Shown piece after piece: positions 49,008-61,337 of a stretch of DNA of 64,000 bases. Numbering within the stretch: the first letter of the stretch is position 1; each line of letters starts with the position of its first letter. The notes beneath the pieces are model-generated. The model was not told where the DNA came from and searched no databases. It was given only the letters and a program-made list of their open reading frames with translations. The translations under genes were made by a program, and so were the position numbers. The stretch is from Leucaena leucocephala (taxonomy: Eukaryota; Streptophyta; Magnoliopsida; Fabales; Fabaceae): positions 32,483,527 through 32,547,526 of the forward strand of contig CM073520.1 of assembly GCA_037074615.1 (NCBI GenBank), written 5' to 3'.

Positions 49008-49282
49008 TTTTTTTTGTACAAAAATTTTTAGAAACGGGTTGGATTTATCCACGATCTAAGGATAAAGTGAAATTTTTGTTCCTCTTAGGCGATACTAATA
49101 TCGGATATGGTGAATTTTCTATTACTCTCAGGCCTAAGTTTAGGTAACTACGAGTTATGATGCCTTCTCAAGTCTCGCGATTGAAACTATAATAAAGTGA
49201 TACTTCTCAGGAATCGAACACATTCCAAATGGTTATATGTCTTATTTATTTGCCAGTTGAACCCACATACAATAGGTGGTTG
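49008..49282 (-). mobile_element. tRNA-derived SINE with perfect 13-bp target duplication
   Basis: Flanked by GGCTTATTGATCT at 48995-49007 and 49283-49295, identical over 13 bp. Read on the minus strand, it starts near GGGTTCAACTGGCAAA (an A-box-like sequence), then has GTGTTCGATTCC (a good Pol III B box). It ends TTTTTGTACAAAAAAAAAG, the T-rich/GTAC/A-tail end seen in several plant SINEs. About 275 bp, non-coding. Confidence 0.85.
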
Positions 49283-49457
49283 GGCTTATTGATCTATAAG
49301 CATACAAACAAAATTATTGATGGGGATTTTAATGGATATGTTGGTAGGAAGGTGGGCTAAGTTGTTTTTTTGGTTGAAGAACAAGATATTGTTTGGGCTT
49401 AGTTTTTGGTTTTTTGGTTGAAGTCGTGAGAAAAAGCCGACATAATATGAAAAGAAA

Positions 49458-49661
49458 AATTAGAGTTGGCACAGATAGTAAATAATATACTCGTATTCTA
49501 TAAAGATGTGAGTTTAATTTCCATTGCACTTGTGAGGACTCTTTTAGTAAGTGATCTTATAAGTCCCCTGTAAGTATTCTCTAAACCTTAGAGTTATACT
49601 ATGACCTTAGTAGGAAACCGATGTCAAATCTACTTAAACTTTTTTATACAAAAAAAAAATG
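49458..49661 (+). mobile_element. Second, older SINE
   Basis: TTGGCACAGATAGTAA (A-box-like) and GTGAGTTTAATTTCC (a worn B box) are followed by a body ending CTTTTTTATACAAAAAAAAA, like the first SINE but on the + strand. Flanks CATAATATGAAAAGAAA (49441-49457) and CATCATGTGAAAGGAAA (49662-49678) match 14 of 17 and could be a worn target duplication. Confidence 0.55.
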
Positions 49662-49671
49662 CATCATGTGA

Positions 49672-50240
49672 AAGGAAATAACTAAGGAAGTTGAGAAGGA
49701 TGGTGAAATAATTTTGGGAGGATCAAAAGGTTAGTGAGATAAGGAGATTTATTGGTGGAATGAAAATGTATATGATTAAGTCAAGAATAAGATAAATCTT
49801 TTTAAAAGCCATAAACTTGTCTAATAATACTGAAAATTGGGAAATGTATTATTTGACAAGAAAGGAGATCAATAAGATATGTTTGAGGAGTTTTATAAGG
49901 AGTTAGGGATAAAGTATAAGGAATGAAAGATTTATTAGATTATAAAGGATAAGGAGAAAAATTGCTAAATGTATGCTTTTGCTGACCATATATGTGGAAA
50001 ATGACCTTGGAGTTTAGGTTATCGCTTAAGTAGAAATAATATAGAATATGTAATTTAGAATTTTGATAAGACACAGATTAAAAGTGATTTAGATGTTAAA
50101 ATGGGAAATCAAATCTTCACACAAGTAGCAAAATATAGGTATTTGGGATGAATTATAAGAAGATACTAAAACTGATAGAGAAATTAATAGAATTCAAATT
50201 GAGTAGTTTAAATTGAGAATTCAGATGAAAATATTTCTCA
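49672..50240 (+). pseudogene. Decayed RTE-type LINE fragment, internally deleted
   Basis: Translates, with stops, to pieces of the same protein as the 23-25-kb LINE. KEITKEVEKDGEIILGGSKG (49673) equals its WKEIAEKV...IILGKSKG region. EEFYKELGIKYKE (about 49890) equals EEFYKELEIKSGE. IEYV-NFDKTQIKSDLDVKMG (about 50045) equals TEYMYYNFDKRQVRSNLEVRL. Between the last two most of the reverse transcriptase is missing; a FADH, from FADD, remains near 49978. The element is ancient and non-functional. Confidence 0.8.
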
Positions 50241-50871
50241 AAAGGGTTCTAAAGTACGAAGGGATGTCTTTACCACAAGAATAATCTTTGCAAAATGAAT
50301 CAATCCACCTAAGGGATAAACTTAGTATATATGTTAATTAGGAAATTATTGTAAGTATAAATGATGATCTAAAATAGCAAAGTAAATATAAGGAGGGGAG
50401 GGAGATATCATAATATCACATCAAAAGGATAAAACAAAAATGAATCACGTGAAGCTCGAGCTGTCACCCAAGTTTCACCACAAACAAACAAACAAACAAA
50501 CTACTACAAATAATTCACTCTCTCTATTTTCCATAAAACAAAATATATATAAATAAACTAATTAACCTAAACCAACCTGCAAACTAATTAACTCTTCATA
50601 TCTTTTGCTTTCTCTATCTGTCTTCCGTACCCATAAAGACTAATTAGCCATTCTTCCTACTATCAAGTTATGTTTTGATGGAGAGAAAAACATGGGAGAT
50701 AGAATACTAGGAAGAAATATTTCTAAAAATGGTAAAAATAATTTACTATTTTTAGAGTTTTTTCTTCCAGTATTCTTTTTTCCTTAACTTTTTTCCCATC
50801 CAAATATAGAGTTAGAGAAAGAGAAAGAGAGAATCTCTCCTCTTCATCATATTTTGGTCTCTTTTTTTGAT
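50241..50871. other. Spacer and 3' region of the next minus-strand gene
   Basis: No independent gene. The right part is probably the 3' untranslated region of the gene ending at 50872. Simple A/T- and GA-rich sequence occurs. Confidence 0.4.
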
Positions 50872-51970
50872 TCAACAAGGTTTGAATTGATGAGTAGGGA
50901 AGACATTGTTGTTATGGTATTTTCTAGGTTTGGTTGTCTTGTGATTTCTTAGGATTCTTGTGGTCATCCATGTCCAAGAGAAGCAGCCACCTTGTTGCTT
51001 CTCCTTCTGTGGTGTTGTTGTGACTGTCTTTGTTATCTCTTCTTCTGTTTCTTTCACTTTCTCTTCTTCTTCCACCTACAATTCACATTCATCTGTGTCA
51101 ATGTTCTTCTGCCTCCCATTTAGTTTGAATTTTAACTCAACAACAAAGTCCCATTTCAAAAATCATCCCCCATTGTTTGTTTGTTTCTTCCTTCCCTTTG
51201 ATTTGTCAATTGTATGACATTATCCATTAAATTAAGTGGTAAGTGAAATCTACCATTTAACTAGGGTTATGCATGTAGCTGGTCCCAAACTTAGATAAAG
51301 AAATAGGGTTGTGTTAAACCCTGATAGCCAACATAAAACTTATCGAATATTATGAACATAGATATATGAATAAATTTATTTTTTTAAAAAAAATCTAAGG
51401 TCACATTAGATTTTTATTAATTCGATCTAATCTGAAAAAGATAAGTAATTTTTTTAAATATATTTTTTTGTGTACCTATATAACTTGGACCTAAATTATT
51501 ATGTTTAAATAGAACTTAACCCTTCTAATTGCATTACCATGAACACACAAATTAGCAAAGCTGATTAATCCTTACAATTTGGATATATCTCTCTCTTTTA
51601 TTTAATTAATTATTAATTATTAATTATTTGTGTGGACAAAGCTCACACCCATGTTCTCACACTGCTCACATCAAAATCAACACTAGAGTATGGTCCATAA
51701 GCCATACATAGTCTTATCCCTTTCAACTGTGGCACATTTAGAATTTTTGGACCGAAAATAATGTAAAAATCCTAAAATTACTATATATGATAATGTTCAC
51801 CGATCCAGAAAAATAAAATAAAATTAGCATATAATATCCATATGTATATGCGTAAAACCCAGAGAAATGAGAAGGAAATTTATATGCTAAATCACATTCA
51901 CTTTATCCTAAAATTATAAAACCTACCCTCACATATTTCATCAATTTCAAAATTATCAAGAGTAACACCC

Positions 51971-52004
<34 letters not shown>

Positions 52005-52446
52005 GGGAAGTCTTCTTATCTATATTTCATATATATATATAGAACTTAATTATTAAAAAAATCGTATAAAAATACTACATAAAATTTTAAAATTCTAAAT
52101 TAAAAATTCTTATAAAAATATATTATTAATTATTTATTAAAAAATTAAATAGGATTTTAGTGAAGTTTTTTCTAACTATTATCCATCGGTCTAATCTAAA
52201 AGCAGCCCCCCCCCCACCAAACACACACAACACACACACACACACACACACACACATATCACAAACTCCAATGAAGGGAGGATATGATAGGCATGAATGA
52301 AGGAAGTAAAATGATGAAGAAGATGCAATAATTGAGAAAAGTTTTAGCATATATTCCAAAAGAAGAAACAGTAGAACGACAGTGTATAGGCATTTTCACT
52401 TGTACTTCCATTTCACAAGAGACAACACCATGGGAAAAAGGCTCTC

Positions 52447-52490
<44 letters not shown>

Positions 52491-54841
52491 TCTACTGTCT
52501 TTAAATTATATATATGCACAACCTCATTTTCATCTCTCTCTATATTTAATATAAACTATTTAAAAGTTTGAAGCCTGCTCATATAGTTTATGGATAGAGC
52601 AATTTTCAGTCTAACGCTCTTGTTTGCAATAATGGTCATTTCATGGCAACAATTCCCAACTGCTTCTCTCTTCTAGTTTTGAAAACATTTATTTTTTTGG
52701 TGACATTGAAAACATTTATTAATTGCACTAAAAATTGGATAATTTTTATTTACTCCCACATCCCAAATACAAGTAATTTCTAACTAAACGTAACAAATTT
52801 ACATTAACTAATAAAAATATTTAAAAGTAATTAAATTTGTAATAAAATTTAAATAATTTCTAATATTATTAATATTAACTATAATAAACTCTAGCATTAT
52901 ATTATCTCTCATCTTTTTTATAAGTTATAAAAAAATTAGTTAGAATTGATTAAAGGTAATACATATATATATATATATATATAAAATATTTTTTAAATAT
53001 ACTTTTATTTATAGAGGGTGAGAGAATGAGAAGCAAAGACAAATGTGTATGAAAAAGATAAAGAAAAAGAGTGTGCAAATGTGAGGGAAGAGAAAGAAGA
53101 TTATGTTTGAAGGGACAAGCGGGGCCATGTGCACATGTAAAGAGAGGGACCAATATATGATGTCTCAAATTACCACATTTTTGGAAGGCAACAATTTCAT
53201 TTATTGTCATCTCATTTTGGACTCTCTCTCCCTCTCCCTCTCTCCCTCTCTCTCTCAGGAAATGCAAACACGTCCTTCCTTCCTTCCTTCCTCTTCCTTC
53301 AATCTCACAACACACACGCACAAGTTAAATTTTGTATTTTGCTTTTTTGGATTCTTCCTCACATATGGTTCAAATTCAAAACTCGCCCATTCATTTTATT
53401 TCTCAAAATGTTTCATCATATTTCTCGCATTAATGGCAAACATCGACAAACAAACATCTTTCCTCTAAAACACACACATGAAATTTCTGTTAAAGATTCC
53501 CCACTCGTGAGCCAATCAACAGTTTACTACTACTTTTATGTCTCAGAATAATCATCAGTCAAACCAGAAAAAACCTCAATTTAAACACATACCTCACCAT
53601 CTTCCTCGGATTTGGTCTTTGAATTAAAAACTGGTGATGACGATTCTCCAACTAGCTTGATTGATCTCTCCATAATCGATGGCGTTGAAGCCGGACTCGG
53701 ACTGCTCGAACTCAGATATGGCGGTGTACTCTGAGTTCCCGCATCTCTTGTCCTTCCTCCCTTCTTCTCTACACCTGCACGCACACACCCACAAACATGC
53801 TATAAACGTCTTTTCAGGCTCAGCAAGGGAAAAAATTATAAAATCCAACCCAGTTGACTAGTCTAAAACTCCTGACTGGTCCCATGGTTAGGATACAGCA
53901 ATTCACCATTTCAATGGTATAATAGATTGACTAACTCGGGTTAAGTTTTAATATCATAATAAATAATATGCATAAGAGATTGGTTGCGGGAACTCAGCAA
54001 AAAAAAAAAAAGGGATCAGTCAACCCATCCAAAACTTTTGATAAGACCAGTTAAAAAACCGATTCACTAGTTCAATTAAGGGTACTGGCAGACCAGGGTA
54101 GAAGAGATTGAACGTGGGACTTGAAATTGTTATGTAATGATGAACCTGGAATGGGGAATTGCATGGTACAATGTGGTTGCGTTGTGGAAGAAGATGACCA
54201 TGATAATGGCTTTAAGGATGTGGAATTAGAGAAAACAAGAGGAGCAGACATGGTGATTCTGTTGGAGTTATTTCTGAAGGATCTTGCAGCACTGAGAGAT
54301 TTTGCCGATAAACATTCTAAAGGAACTTTCCCGGAAAGTGGATTGCAGATATATTTCTCAGCTTCATTCCACTTTGAATTCAAAGCCAACCCTTCTGGAG
54401 ATGAACACTCCCAAGTATGATACCCAGACCTCGCTTGCAATGCTGCCAATGAAAAACACATTATTATTCTTATTATTTGAAGAATCATCTATCAATCAAT
54501 GTTGAGTGAGATGATTTTACATTATTATTACCTTGGAGAGCAGTGGTGAAACAGTAGGTGGAGGGGTCGATTTCATCTGCAAGAGAGAAAATGAAGGAAA
54601 GTGAGGGAAAGTGAGGGAAAACGAAGAAGAAGGAGAGAAAATGAAGACCTTTGAAAGCATATCCCGGAGAAGAAACGGTGCTGGAGACGGTGAAGTTTGA
54701 TCGGAAAGAGATGGAGTCTTGTCGGAAGAACCTTCTGGACATGGTGTTATGGCGGGAGATACGAGCCTTGTTGGCGGTCCATTCTGAGAGATTCAACTCA
54801 GAATCAACGTCGTCGTCTCCTCGGAACCTTGAAGACTCCAT
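50872..54841 (-). CDS. Plant-specific protein of unknown function
   Basis: I do not recognise a named family. Five minus-strand exons: 54841-54649, 54576-54532, 54442-54146, 53774-53593, 51075-50872 (921 nt, 306 residues, in frame). The last exon follows a 2.5-kb intron; joining it extends ...KSKTEEDGE-type acidic sequence into VEEEEKVKETEEE, and its acceptor is a good TTGTAG. The protein starts MESSRFRGDDDVDSELNLSE. Recognisable stretches are SSPGYAFKDEIDPSTYCFTT, SKWNEAEKYICNPLSGKVP, SNRITMSAPLV, RDAGTQSTPPYLSSSSPSPA and a C-terminal QQGGCFSWTW with basic residues after it. The middle is Ser/Pro-rich and likely disordered; no membrane segment or signal is clear. The KWNEAEKYI and RD-GTQ-TP patterns recall N-terminal parts of some long remorins, but no remorin C-terminal domain is present. 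Exons 1-4 are firm, exon 5 probable. Confidence 0.8.
51974..52004. repeat. (CT)n(TA)n compound microsatellite
   Basis: CTCTCTCTCTCTCTATATATATATATATAT within intron 4 of the minus-strand gene. Confidence 0.85.
52217..52256. repeat. (CA)n microsatellite
   Basis: About 15 CA repeats with a small interruption, preceded by a run of C, within intron 4 of the minus-strand gene. Confidence 0.85.
52447..52491. repeat. (TTA)n microsatellite
   Basis: About 15 uninterrupted TTA units within intron 4 of the minus-strand gene. Frames such as poly-isoleucine across it are artefacts. Confidence 0.9.
53221..53299. repeat. CT-rich tract and (CTTC)n
   Basis: CTCTCTCCCTCTCCCTCTC-type sequence followed by (CTTC)n around 53275-53295, within intron 4 of the minus-strand gene. 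Confidence 0.8.
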
Positions 54842-55971
54842 TAATGGAGGAGGGAGAAGAAGAAGAATGAAATATTGAGAACAAAAAGAGAAAGTGAAAG
54901 TTGTATGTCTGAAGGTGGGAAGCTAAAGTACTAAGAGGAGAGGCATGCCTCACCAACACTTCTGCAAAGTTGTGTTGTGAGTCTCTTTAGCTTTTTTAAT
55001 CTCTTTTCATATTCATCATGTTCAATGAACCTTACATTCATTACTCAAGACCTGAGGTAACTGTTAAAAAAAATTGATTGAAGCGTAAAAATTATTTTAT
55101 ATTTAGGTCAAATTATACACAGCTCCCCCTCCTTGACTTTATGCCATATGCATATATATTATGTCTAAAATAGAAGACCTAATTTTAAATATAAAATTTT
55201 ATTTTTTTATAATTATATTTTCTCAATTTAATTTATCTGATTTAAATTGTCTCTCATATCACATAAGTTATAATTAATCTAACTTCCTTAATTTACTCAA
55301 ATTAAATTAAATTATTCTTACATAAATTATTATTCTTATAAACCCCTCTATACTATCTTACCAATAACTTCTTTGTTATCAATAGTTTTATTCATTACTT
55401 ATATACATAAAATACAAAGTTTACAAGGATTTGAGTTCCCTATTATTAGTAATTTTGTTCATTACTTATCTGGATAAAATTTAAAGTTTGTGAGGATTAT
55501 ATGTACATAAATTTAATGGGGTATATAAGTAAATTTATGGCAGTTAATTATGAAGTTTTAAATATTAAAAGGAGTTATTGACTTATTGTACATGGTTGAA
55601 ATTTTATTAAAGGGAGATTTGTGTAATTTAATTTTATATATATAGTTTTAATATATTTAAAAAAAAGGGGATAAATATAAAAATTACATGTTTTTAAATA
55701 TGTAATATAAAAGTTACCAGAAACATATCATTTACAAATCATAAATCATTTGCCTAATTTTAGCTCCTAATTAATAACCAAACACAAACTCGTATTGTTG
55801 TTTAAATAATTACTTAAATGATTTAATTAATTAGGAATTCAGATTCGAATAATTTTGAAACATAAAGGGACCCTCTAAATCTTTTCAAGATTCTTCTGAG
55901 TTCAACTGTAAAAATTGTTTCAACTTTTTAAGTTCTTTCCCTGAAAATTTTGTAAAGCTTAAATCATCGGA

Positions 55972-56010
<39 letters not shown>

Positions 56011-56539
56011 TGCCACTCGATTTAGCATAGTTTTACCCTCAACTACATCTAAATCTGACCCGCGATACATATTTAATTATGATAGGTGAGTCTTCTAACG
56101 AAAATTTTCTATATACGCTAAGATTTAAACTCAAAACTTCACTTGAATAATATTAAACCGCCTACCATTCAAAAATATATATTTCTCTCTTATTGTTCTC
56201 CCTTTTTCCCAATATATTTCTACACTAACTTATTTATTTATCTTTATTTAAACGAAACACGAAGAACTTAGATATAGACAGCTATAGTGGGCCAGTCAAA
56301 CACATAGAATTTCCTTATTTTCATTGAAAATCAAACTGAGGTTATTTTGTTTTGGAAGTTTGCTAAAAAGGCAAAATCTCAAAGGTTACAAAGAACACTT
56401 ATAAATATCTGTATAGATCGTTCGAAAGTCTTCATACCAACAAAAAAGAACCGAATTGATATCAGTCGTATTTTTATGTCTCAGGCAAAAACATAAAGAA
56501 AAACTAATTTTCTTTTTTTGTTAGAAACTTAGAATCAAT

Positions 56540-56576
<37 letters not shown>

Positions 56577-59500
56577 AAGGTCAAAGGTTTAATTTTAGGT
56601 ACATTGACTGCATTAAATATGTGTACATTAAGTGCATAAAGAATAATCAACCATGTAATTATTACACAAGAGAGTCAAAACAGCTAGGAGATAGTCTGGA
56701 TTCATATAATATGTAGAATATATAATAAAAACAAAAGGAGATTTTATCAAGGTTATGTTAATCAGATTTTAATTTTAATTTGATTTTAAAAATAATAAAA
56801 AATAAATAGGTATTAGAACAAAATAAAATTTTAATTTTACTCATATATAATATCACAAATTACATTCAAGAAGTCATAGAATGTACAATTAATAAAATTT
56901 TAAATAGAATTGACTTTTAAAAAATATAATTAATATTCCATTTGAACAAAGAGAGTACATTATAATTATTTGTAGGCAAGGGATCCAATGATAGCTAATC
57001 CCACATTGTTAAAAATGATATCTTAAGAAGAGACATAATGATCATAAAATCTTAATCTAAATTAATTAATTGCTTAAATACTTTATAATAAATCTAAAAA
57101 AAGTATCAAATGCTAGGTGGCCTCAGGATGACTTTGGTTGTCTGAAGCAGTCGTTCTTGCCAAGAACAACTTTTGTTTAACTCTACTGGTATATTTGGTA
57201 TAATGAATTTCTTTTTATGAAAATGAAAGTAAAATTAAGTTGAAAACATATTTTAAAAGTTTGTTTGGTATGATAGAAATGAATATGAAATTGATATATA
57301 TTTTTTTATAATTTATGATAAAATAGTCTAAAATATTTTTTTATAACTTGAAAAGAGTTAAAGTTGTTTATGAATTTTATAATTGGGATAAAATCATTTA
57401 AAAAAAATTATTTCTATTTTTATGATCTTAATTCTCAATTTTTTTATAGAACTGAAATACCTAAAATATTAAAAGTAGAAGTAAAAGTGAATTCTATTAT
57501 ATCAAACGAATGTCTTCCACTTCCACTTTACTAAACATACCATAACTTCTTACTCCTACCACCCCATTCTATCACTATAACTTCTTTTCTTAGAAAATGT
57601 TCTTGTTATTCATATCTTATTACTCCCACTCTTTTTTATAAGATAGAATTAATCGAATCATATTGATAAAAAATTAGTTAAAATTAGTTAGAGTCAAAAA
57701 ATATATAAAAGTATAATTTATTTTCTAAAAACACACGTATTTATAACAAAGGTGTGTGGGAGAGTAAATGAGTTGGGAAGTAAAGTTGTTGTAGGCAAAA
57801 ACGACTTGTTCATAAAAGCAAAGTCTTTTTTAGCAAGAACGAATTCTGGTGGGGGTATTTTGATAAATTATTTTGATAAATACTTCCCACTATATAGGAT
57901 TTGAGGAAATTCTTTTTCTGTTTGTAGTATTCTGATAAAAATGCCAAACATATTTCACACTATTTAAATTGGAGTTCGAAAATTTTAGGAATGAGTGAAA
58001 CTTCATTACCTGTGACTGATATTTTTCACATGTAAAATTTTCTTTAAAAAAAAAATTAAAACATTCTTACTATCATCAACTTATTTTTTTTATTATTTAC
58101 TAACATAATATATTTAAAGAAAACTAATTAATAGTATGAAACAAGGTAATCCTGAAAGTCTTTTGTTTAATTTCGCCTCCAAATATTCTTACATTAATCA
58201 GTTATTGCTCCATTATAAATATTTTATATGGCTCTGAGATAAGTCTTTTTCTTTGTTTAATTACATTTTCATTAACTTTTTTTTTAAAAAAACTGTGTAG
58301 TATGCTTTAACTGATAATTTAAAAATTAATCTTTTTAAAATAAAAAGACCACTAAGTGAATTTTGCTTATATCAACAAAAATTTTTTTTTTATATATGAC
58401 CTAATTTAAATCTAAAATATTATATTTAAAAAATTTAACTATATATTACTTGTATCAAATTTTGTTAGTTTCATTAACTCTTTTAATGAATATATATATA
58501 TATTTTTTGTTGACCATATTTGTACAAATTCAAATTAATTTTTTAAAAATATAAATCTAGATTCTTAACCTGTGTTCAAAGAAGTAAATGACGATTATTG
58601 ATATTTTACAATTGTCTCTATACCTCAAGAAAATTAATCTCTAATTATTAGTTTAAAAATATCGTCTAAACTCTATTAAAAAAATTCTTGAATTCAAATT
58701 AGGCAATCAATTATTAATTTTATTTTTACATGATAATAGTAAGTTAAACATACAATTGATAAGGATAAGGTAATTAGTTGATTATTACTTGAATAAATTA
58801 TGAATTTCATTTGATTTCAGATAAAGAATCTCATACTTTATCCTAATTATATATACATTGATGCTTCAGAGTTGACTTATTTGAATATTTAAAATAAGGT
58901 ATGAGATGTTTAAATTAAAATTAAATGCAAATATAATTGGGTCAATATATGTAAATCAAAATTGATCGAAGATTTTTAAATTCAATATAAAAAAAAACAT
59001 ACAGCTATGTTCTTAATTGTAACACATTTAATTTCCTTCTCATCATCATTGTGTTTTCTAACTAAGTGATGGAGAGATGTAGAGGGTGTGTTTGTTTATT
59101 TCGGTCAAACTCATGAGTTTACATATTGAATTCATCATTTTTTTATATTTTTAATTTATAAAATCATATCATTTGTTCTTAAATTCAAACTAACTATAAA
59201 CTCGATGGAACTCGTGAGTTTTTTCATTAGGTTTATTATTTTTATAATTTTAACTTATAAAATTATGTCAACTTATTTTTAAACTTGTGTTATTTTTTAT
59301 AATTTATTATTATTGAGTATAATAAACTATCAACATTAATATATTTAATTTTAATTATTTGAATTGAAAATATATTTAAATTCAATTGTTGTCATTTATA
59401 TATTAATTATTTAATTATATATTTTAAATAACTATTTATTGAAAAAATAAACTTTTAAAAATTTATAATTTGAGTTTATGTTCTAATATGAGTTTATTTA

Positions 59501-60148
59501 AACTCATGAATTTCACAAACTTTAATATATTGCTTTTCCACATATCTTAGATATGCAAGTGACACATTTTATTTAATCAAACCTATTTATAAGGTACTTT
59601 AAAAATACTTTACTAAAACTAAGAAAAAAATTAAAATCTCAATAAATTTATACTAAAATTTAATAAATTTTTAATTTTACAGTTATTTAATATATTCACT
59701 TTAAAAAATAATAGTCTACATAACAATAAATGAATGGTAAAATTATATATCTATGTAAAAAATTAATAATGTGACTTATAAATAGGATTAAAAGAAATAT
59801 ATAATTTATACCTTATAAATAGAATTAGAAGAGTATATTTTATTAAAAAACTAAAATATCTTAACTTCACTAAAATAATTTATATTAAATATTAATATGC
59901 AGCAACTAAGTATTGTCCTTCTAGATAAGGTGGGATTGTGGTATATCAATTATGTCCATATTTTATTATAACTGGTCATCAGATAAAAAAAAATGATAAT
60001 TGTGTTAGACATGAAGTATTAATAAGTGACATTTTATTAATTTTATATCATACAAATATTTTATATTAAAAAATAAAAAAATAATAATATGGCGCTCATT
60101 ATCTCCATATATATCAGATTAAAATCTGTGCCTGCATTTTGAAGAATC
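54842..60148. other. Gene-poor AT-rich region
   Basis: Beyond the promoter of the preceding gene (roughly 54842-55000) I see no gene in over 5 kb. Contents are (TA)n microsatellites at about 55974-56006 and 56542-56572, and a possible worn MITE at about 57188-57542 (TGGTATATTTGGTATAATG and the complement of TATGGTATGTTTAGTAAAG). Long A/T-rich stretches have short, unsupported frames only. Confidence 0.5.
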
Positions 60149-60151
60149 TAA

Positions 60152-61138
60152 GGGCCTGTTTGGCATAGCTTTTCAGAATCAATTTTGGAGCAAAACCTCG
60201 GTTTGAAAAAATTTCACACAAACATCAATTTTTGTCCAGAATTGATTTTGGAACAAAACCTCGGTTTACAAAATTTTTTGCCAAACAGCCATTTTCATCC
60301 AAAATTGATTTTGGGCAAAACCTCGGTTTGAAACCATGGTTTTGAAGAAGCTATTTTTCAATAGATTTTGGAACTGTAAAAGAGTTTATAGATTATCTAA
60401 TTACTATTTTACCCCTATTTTTTTCTTATACTCTCACTCCTCTCTCTCTCCTCTCTCTCTCTCCTCTCTCTCCTCTCTCTCTCCTCTCTCCTCTCTCTCT
60501 CTCCTCTCTCTCCTCTCTCTCCTCTCTCCTCTCTCCTCTCTCTCCTCTCTCTCCTCTCTCCTCTCTCTATCCTCTCTCTCTCCTCTCTCCTCTCTCCTCT
60601 CTCTCCTCTCTCTCCTCTCTCCTCTCTCTATCCTCTCTCTCCTCTCTCCTCTCTCTCTCCTCTCTCTCTCCTCTCTCCTCTCTCTATCCTCTCTCTCCTC
60701 TCTCTCCTCTCTCCTCTCTCTATCCTCTCTCTCCTCTCCTCTCTCTCTCCTCTCTCCTCTCTCTCTCCTCTCCCTCCTCTCTCTCTCCTCTCTCTCCTCT
60801 CCTCTCTCCTCTCTCTCTCTCTCCTCTCTCCTCTCTCTCCTCTCTCTCTCCTCTATCTCTCCTCTCTCCTCTCTCCTCTCTCTCTCCTCTCTCATACTTT
60901 AATCAAATCATACCCTTTTTAGTAATTTATTAATATAAAAAGTGATTCTACTATTAATCATCCAAACATCTCTATTTGCAAAATCTATTCTTCTCATAAT
61001 CTATTCTTCCCAAAATCTATTCTCCATAATCTATTCTTCCTAAAATCTATTCTTTCCAGAATCTATTCTCCCAGAATCTATTCCCCAGAATCTATTCTCC
61101 CCAGAATCTATTCTCCAAAAGCTAATCCAAACACACCC
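60152..61138. mobile_element. PIF/Harbinger-like MITE with expanded CT tract
   Basis: Bounded by TAA at 60149-60151 and 61139-61141. Terminal inverted repeats are clear: GGGCCTGTTTGGCATAGCTTT at the left, and at the right the complement of GGGTGTGTTTGGATTAGCTTT. The left arm has three ~62-bp units containing GCAAAACCTCGGTTT. The right arm has a run of ~16-bp AGAATCTATTCTCCCC units. Between them a polypyrimidine tract fills about 60434-60895. It is the best-preserved copy of its subfamily, 987 bp long. Confidence 0.85.
60434..60895. repeat. ~460-bp CT/CCT polypyrimidine microsatellite
   Basis: Almost pure (CT)n broken into CTCTCTCC-type phrases with occasional TA. It yields long Leu/Ser frames on one strand and Arg/Glu frames on the other, which are artefacts of composition. 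It sits where other family copies have only 60-140 bp of such sequence. Confidence 0.95.
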
Positions 61139-61337
61139 TAAAGGTGAGAGTGGAAGTCACAAGTTTGTGGGAATGTGTGAAAAGAGGGGTCCTCATATTA
61201 TTATGGAAGTAGATGGGCCCACTTACTGTACAACTATCATGGCTCTCATCTTTGTCTCATCTCTCTATGATATGTTCCTATCTTCAATCTCAGTTTCCTC
61301 CTTTCCCCAAAAAAGTTTTTTTTAAACAAGATAATTA

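Noticed and set aside
50960..51217. 85-codon + strand frame
   Set aside because: It is the antisense shadow of the last exon and intron edge of the minus-strand gene.
55975..56170. Possible minus-strand SINE (GGTAGGCGGTTTAA and GTTTTGAGTTTAAATC)
   Set aside because: B box is poor, and the end runs into a TA microsatellite without a target duplication.
60336..60902. Long open frames on both strands (188 and 153 codons) across the CT tract
   Set aside because: Pure products of a (CT)n microsatellite (Leu/Ser one way, Arg/Glu the other) inside a MITE; no protein-like composition.
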